Below, one piece after another: positions 18,140 to 20,396 of a stretch of DNA of 20,396 nt. The notes beneath the pieces are model-generated. The model saw only the letters and a list, made by a program, of their open reading frames with translations, was not told the DNA's origin and made no database searches. Both the position numbers and the translations under genes were made by a program. Position 1 is the stretch's first letter; each line of letters opens with the position of its first letter. Source of the stretch: Saccoglossus kowalevskii (lineage: Eukaryota > Hemichordata > Enteropneusta > Harrimaniidae). The stretch spans positions 119,356-139,751 of the forward strand of contig NW_003109095.1 in assembly GCF_000003605.2 (NCBI RefSeq), in the 5' to 3' direction.

Positions 18140-19370
18140 CAATGTGAACACGTAGAACAATATAATTCGTGATAAAAACATCAAAATAGTGAAATTACTA
18201 AATGCCAGCAAAAATTTTTACATTACATATTTACATTATATATTTATCTACTTCTAATAATTCTACAGTGTGTTTTTTTGGTGGTTTACTTTCTTTGACA
18301 ATTCGCATACACCAGTATTATGAAATACCGACTGTAAATGATAACAAGTCAGTCCAGATCCGCCGATTTTATCTACAATTCCCGTGATAACAGACTTGTC
18401 TTTTATTAGAGGTTGTAAAACCGTACAGTTACTATTAACTGATTTGCCGAAGTAGTGTCAAATATTTACTACACCATATCATCAATGGAAACTCATGTCA
18501 TTGAGATGAGATTTGTCCTAATTTTTTTGCATCATCTGAATCATTATGTTCCATGTATTCATGTTCGAAAACTTTGTTTTAAAAATAGTTATCTGAAAAA
18601 AAAAACAGACTGTAAAAATCGGCATGACATGAAATATAATGTCATTCCCTACATTAATGGTTTTCTGGAACAATTCTTATCAATGTGTTCTCTCTAGACA
18701 ATTTCTGCTGTCTCAGATAGCAACCAATCACCCAATCAGACACGTACATGTATCATTTTTGTACAGATTAGTGCATATTAAGTAGCTCATTTACATATCT
18801 AAGAAAAGATGTAATAAAAGTATCTAGGCTGACAGTGTCTGCTTGAGGTTCTGTGATCAGATTTGTGATCTGGGATGCTCTCATGACACTAGAGATTACG
18901 ATTTCCTAATATGTAATAACTTATTTTTTTATATTCGCTATTTTATTTTATTTTAATTATATGCACATTTTCCAGCCACGATTGAAACCCTGTAAACGAT
19001 GATAACATATCCGCGGACTTAATTTACAATGATAGTTTCGTCCGGATCTCCTAAAATCATGCACAGTGTTGATGTGACAGATTGAATGTCCTTCTAAAGA
19101 ATCACCGCGGCCCTACACTAAAATAAATGAATAATAGTTTTTATTTCCTGTACACAATATTGTATATTTATTTGGAATTAGAATTAGAAGATCTGTTTCT
19201 TTGGTATTATGTAATAATTTAGAATGAAAAGCTCTTGAACGGCTATGTATTGATAATTTAAACGATAGTTCATATATGTTTTACCCAGTTTATATTCTGC
19301 AGTTTTAAATTCTTGAAATTTCCCATGTTGCATCTTTCCTTTGAACCCCTTCAAGGAGCATTAAAATAAT
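18140..19370. other. No recognisable gene
   Basis: The open frames at 18202-18387 and 18455-18697 show no known domain and have AT-driven composition. Two CCAAT motifs 8 bp apart lie near 18724-18737. Nothing else is supported. Confidence 0.45.
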
Positions 19371-19374
19371 TCTG

Positions 19375-19760
19375 ATCAGTCACATGGGTTTTGTCGCCAT
19401 TTTTCATTTTCTGCAAAAATGGCTAAATAATTCGGCATTTGTTTCTCCTGGATACTTTAATCAATCAACTTAATATAGTGCATATAGAATGTTTGATTTA
19501 TCAGAAAAATAAAATATGGTTACGACGCCATCCTCGATTGTTGATAAAAATGGAAAAAAAATCGAGCATTTGTTTCTCACATAATTTTGATCAGACGCGT
19601 GGTTTAGCCACCATCTTGGAAATTCGGGCATTTGTTTCTCATGAGTGCTTTCATCAAACTTGATATTTGCTATATGACATGTATGGACAAAGCTTCTTAC
19701 GGGAAAAATTAATTTTGAGCAGCCACATGGTTTGTCCACCATCTTTGATTTCGGTAAAAC
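19375..19760. repeat. Diverged tandem repeat, about 128 bp unit, four copies
   Basis: A block of the form GATCAG-CACATGG-TT-G-C-CCAT recurs near 19376, 19507 (worn), 19589 and 19717. A second landmark, GCATTTGTTTCTC, occurs at 19434, 19566 and 19627. Between copies the segments after the second landmark also align (TTAATCAATCAACTT and TTCATCAAACTTGA). Spacing is about 130, 82 and 128, so the second unit is shortened. The open frames across it on both strands are by-products. Confidence 0.7.
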
Positions 19761-19834
19761 GGGAATTGTATATTGCGTGTGTTATATTAGTCTGAAATTC
19801 TGTCTTTTCATTCCACTCCGGGGGTGCGTTCTAT

Positions 19835-19958
19835 CCAATCAATATCACATGGCTAGGTCACGTGGTTCAGTGCCTGTGGGATGGTAGTATGCGAAACTGT
19901 ATTATCTCATTCAAGAACTGTTACAGACAGGGAGGTGCAACCTGTGCTAGTATAAAAG
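19835..19958 (+). promoter_or_regulatory. Candidate RNA polymerase II promoter
   Basis: In order on the plus strand are CCAAT (19835-19839), the E-box CACGTG (19859-19864) and TATAAAAG (19951-19958). The TATA box is a full match to the strong consensus, and a start site would fall near 19980. The first downstream ATG (near 19999) opens only a short frame, so any gene would need splicing or lies beyond the window. Confidence 0.3.
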
Positions 19959-19959
19959 C

Positions 19960-20396
19960 ATCAAACAAGAGACGTGACTAACATAAGTGAAGACCAGAAA
20001 TGATCCATATAAACATTTCTGCTTACAACTATTTTTAATCCGTATGAAATGTGCCCGTTTTGGCCATTATGTGCACGTTGTGAAAGTCTATTATCAGTTA
20101 GCTCGTCCAATGTCAATATAGCAGCCAAAATTTTAAAAATGGATTTATTTCCCAAGTCCCAACATTTGATTATAGATCGTTAAGTATACTTTTTTTGGAC
20201 TCAAAACCTTATATTACATGTAATAATTTAAATAATGAGTTTACGCATCGAGTTTACGCGTTCTTTGTCGCAAAGTCGTGTTGGCTGTTGTCTGCTCTGG
20301 AATATTCAGAATATATATATATATACAAACTGAAGAAGCTCAGTACTAACCAAAAATGAAAATTAATTTGCTTATAGTATAATTTAGATGGTGTTA
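19960..20396. other. No recognisable gene; AT microsatellite
   Basis: A short (AT)n run lies at 20311-20325. The minus-strand open frame at 19961-20155 has no known domain. If the promoter candidate upstream is real, this stretch would hold its first exon, but none could be picked out. Confidence 0.4.

Overview
The window looks like intergenic or intronic DNA from an invertebrate animal. It is AT-rich, has no operons or long intact genes, and is packed with decayed transposable elements: a BEL/Pao LTR retrotransposon, a non-LTR retrotransposon (LINE), several short terminal-inverted-repeat (TIR) elements, a solo-LTR candidate, minisatellites and microsatellites. BEL/Pao elements and CTCF-like sites fit a metazoan. 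The TA-flanked element with TTTTAGCG-type TIRs resembles small elements I associate with molluscs and related lophotrochozoans. That last point is memory-based inference, and no species is claimed.

Layout. 88-657 is an EcoRI-site minisatellite with a 32-33 bp unit and a higher-order repeat. 691-1256 is a promoter-like motif cluster (CTCF/E-box, TATA, YY1-like, CCAAT, NRF1-like). 2289-3173 is an 885 bp TIR element with ACTA on both sides. 4996-5260 is a solo-LTR candidate (TGTA...TACA, flanking ACTA). 5341-8750 on the minus strand is a degenerate BEL/Pao retrotransposon with gag, zinc knuckles, protease, reverse transcriptase and RNase H, but no recognised integrase. Its RT is broken by a 352 bp TIR element (6653-7004) and also carries a perfect four-copy 30 bp coding repeat (7033-7160). 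9940-10190 holds hairpins, a CA repeat and a weak foldback. 11019-12181 on the minus strand is coding-like but unrecognised. 12351-12415 is a (TTA)n microsatellite, and 12530-12947 is an LTR-like block.

14364-14570 is a 207 bp TA-flanked TIR element. Just beyond it, on the minus strand, lies the best candidate for a host coding exon (14608-14787: ATG, 60 codons, then a GTAAGT donor). 15075-16893 is a degenerate LINE with RT motifs A, B and C. 16955-17200 is a nested inverted-repeat element. 17511-17883 holds two CTCF-like sites in convergent orientation. 19375-19760 is a diverged tandem repeat of about 128 bp. 19835-19958 is a CCAAT/E-box/TATA promoter candidate.

No intact host gene, tRNA, rRNA or CRISPR array was found, and no functional system is visible. 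The history that can be read is layered transposition: a BEL copy was hit by a TIR element, with separate tandem expansions inside both the retroelement and the flanking DNA. All assignments come from reading the sequence by eye; no database search was run.
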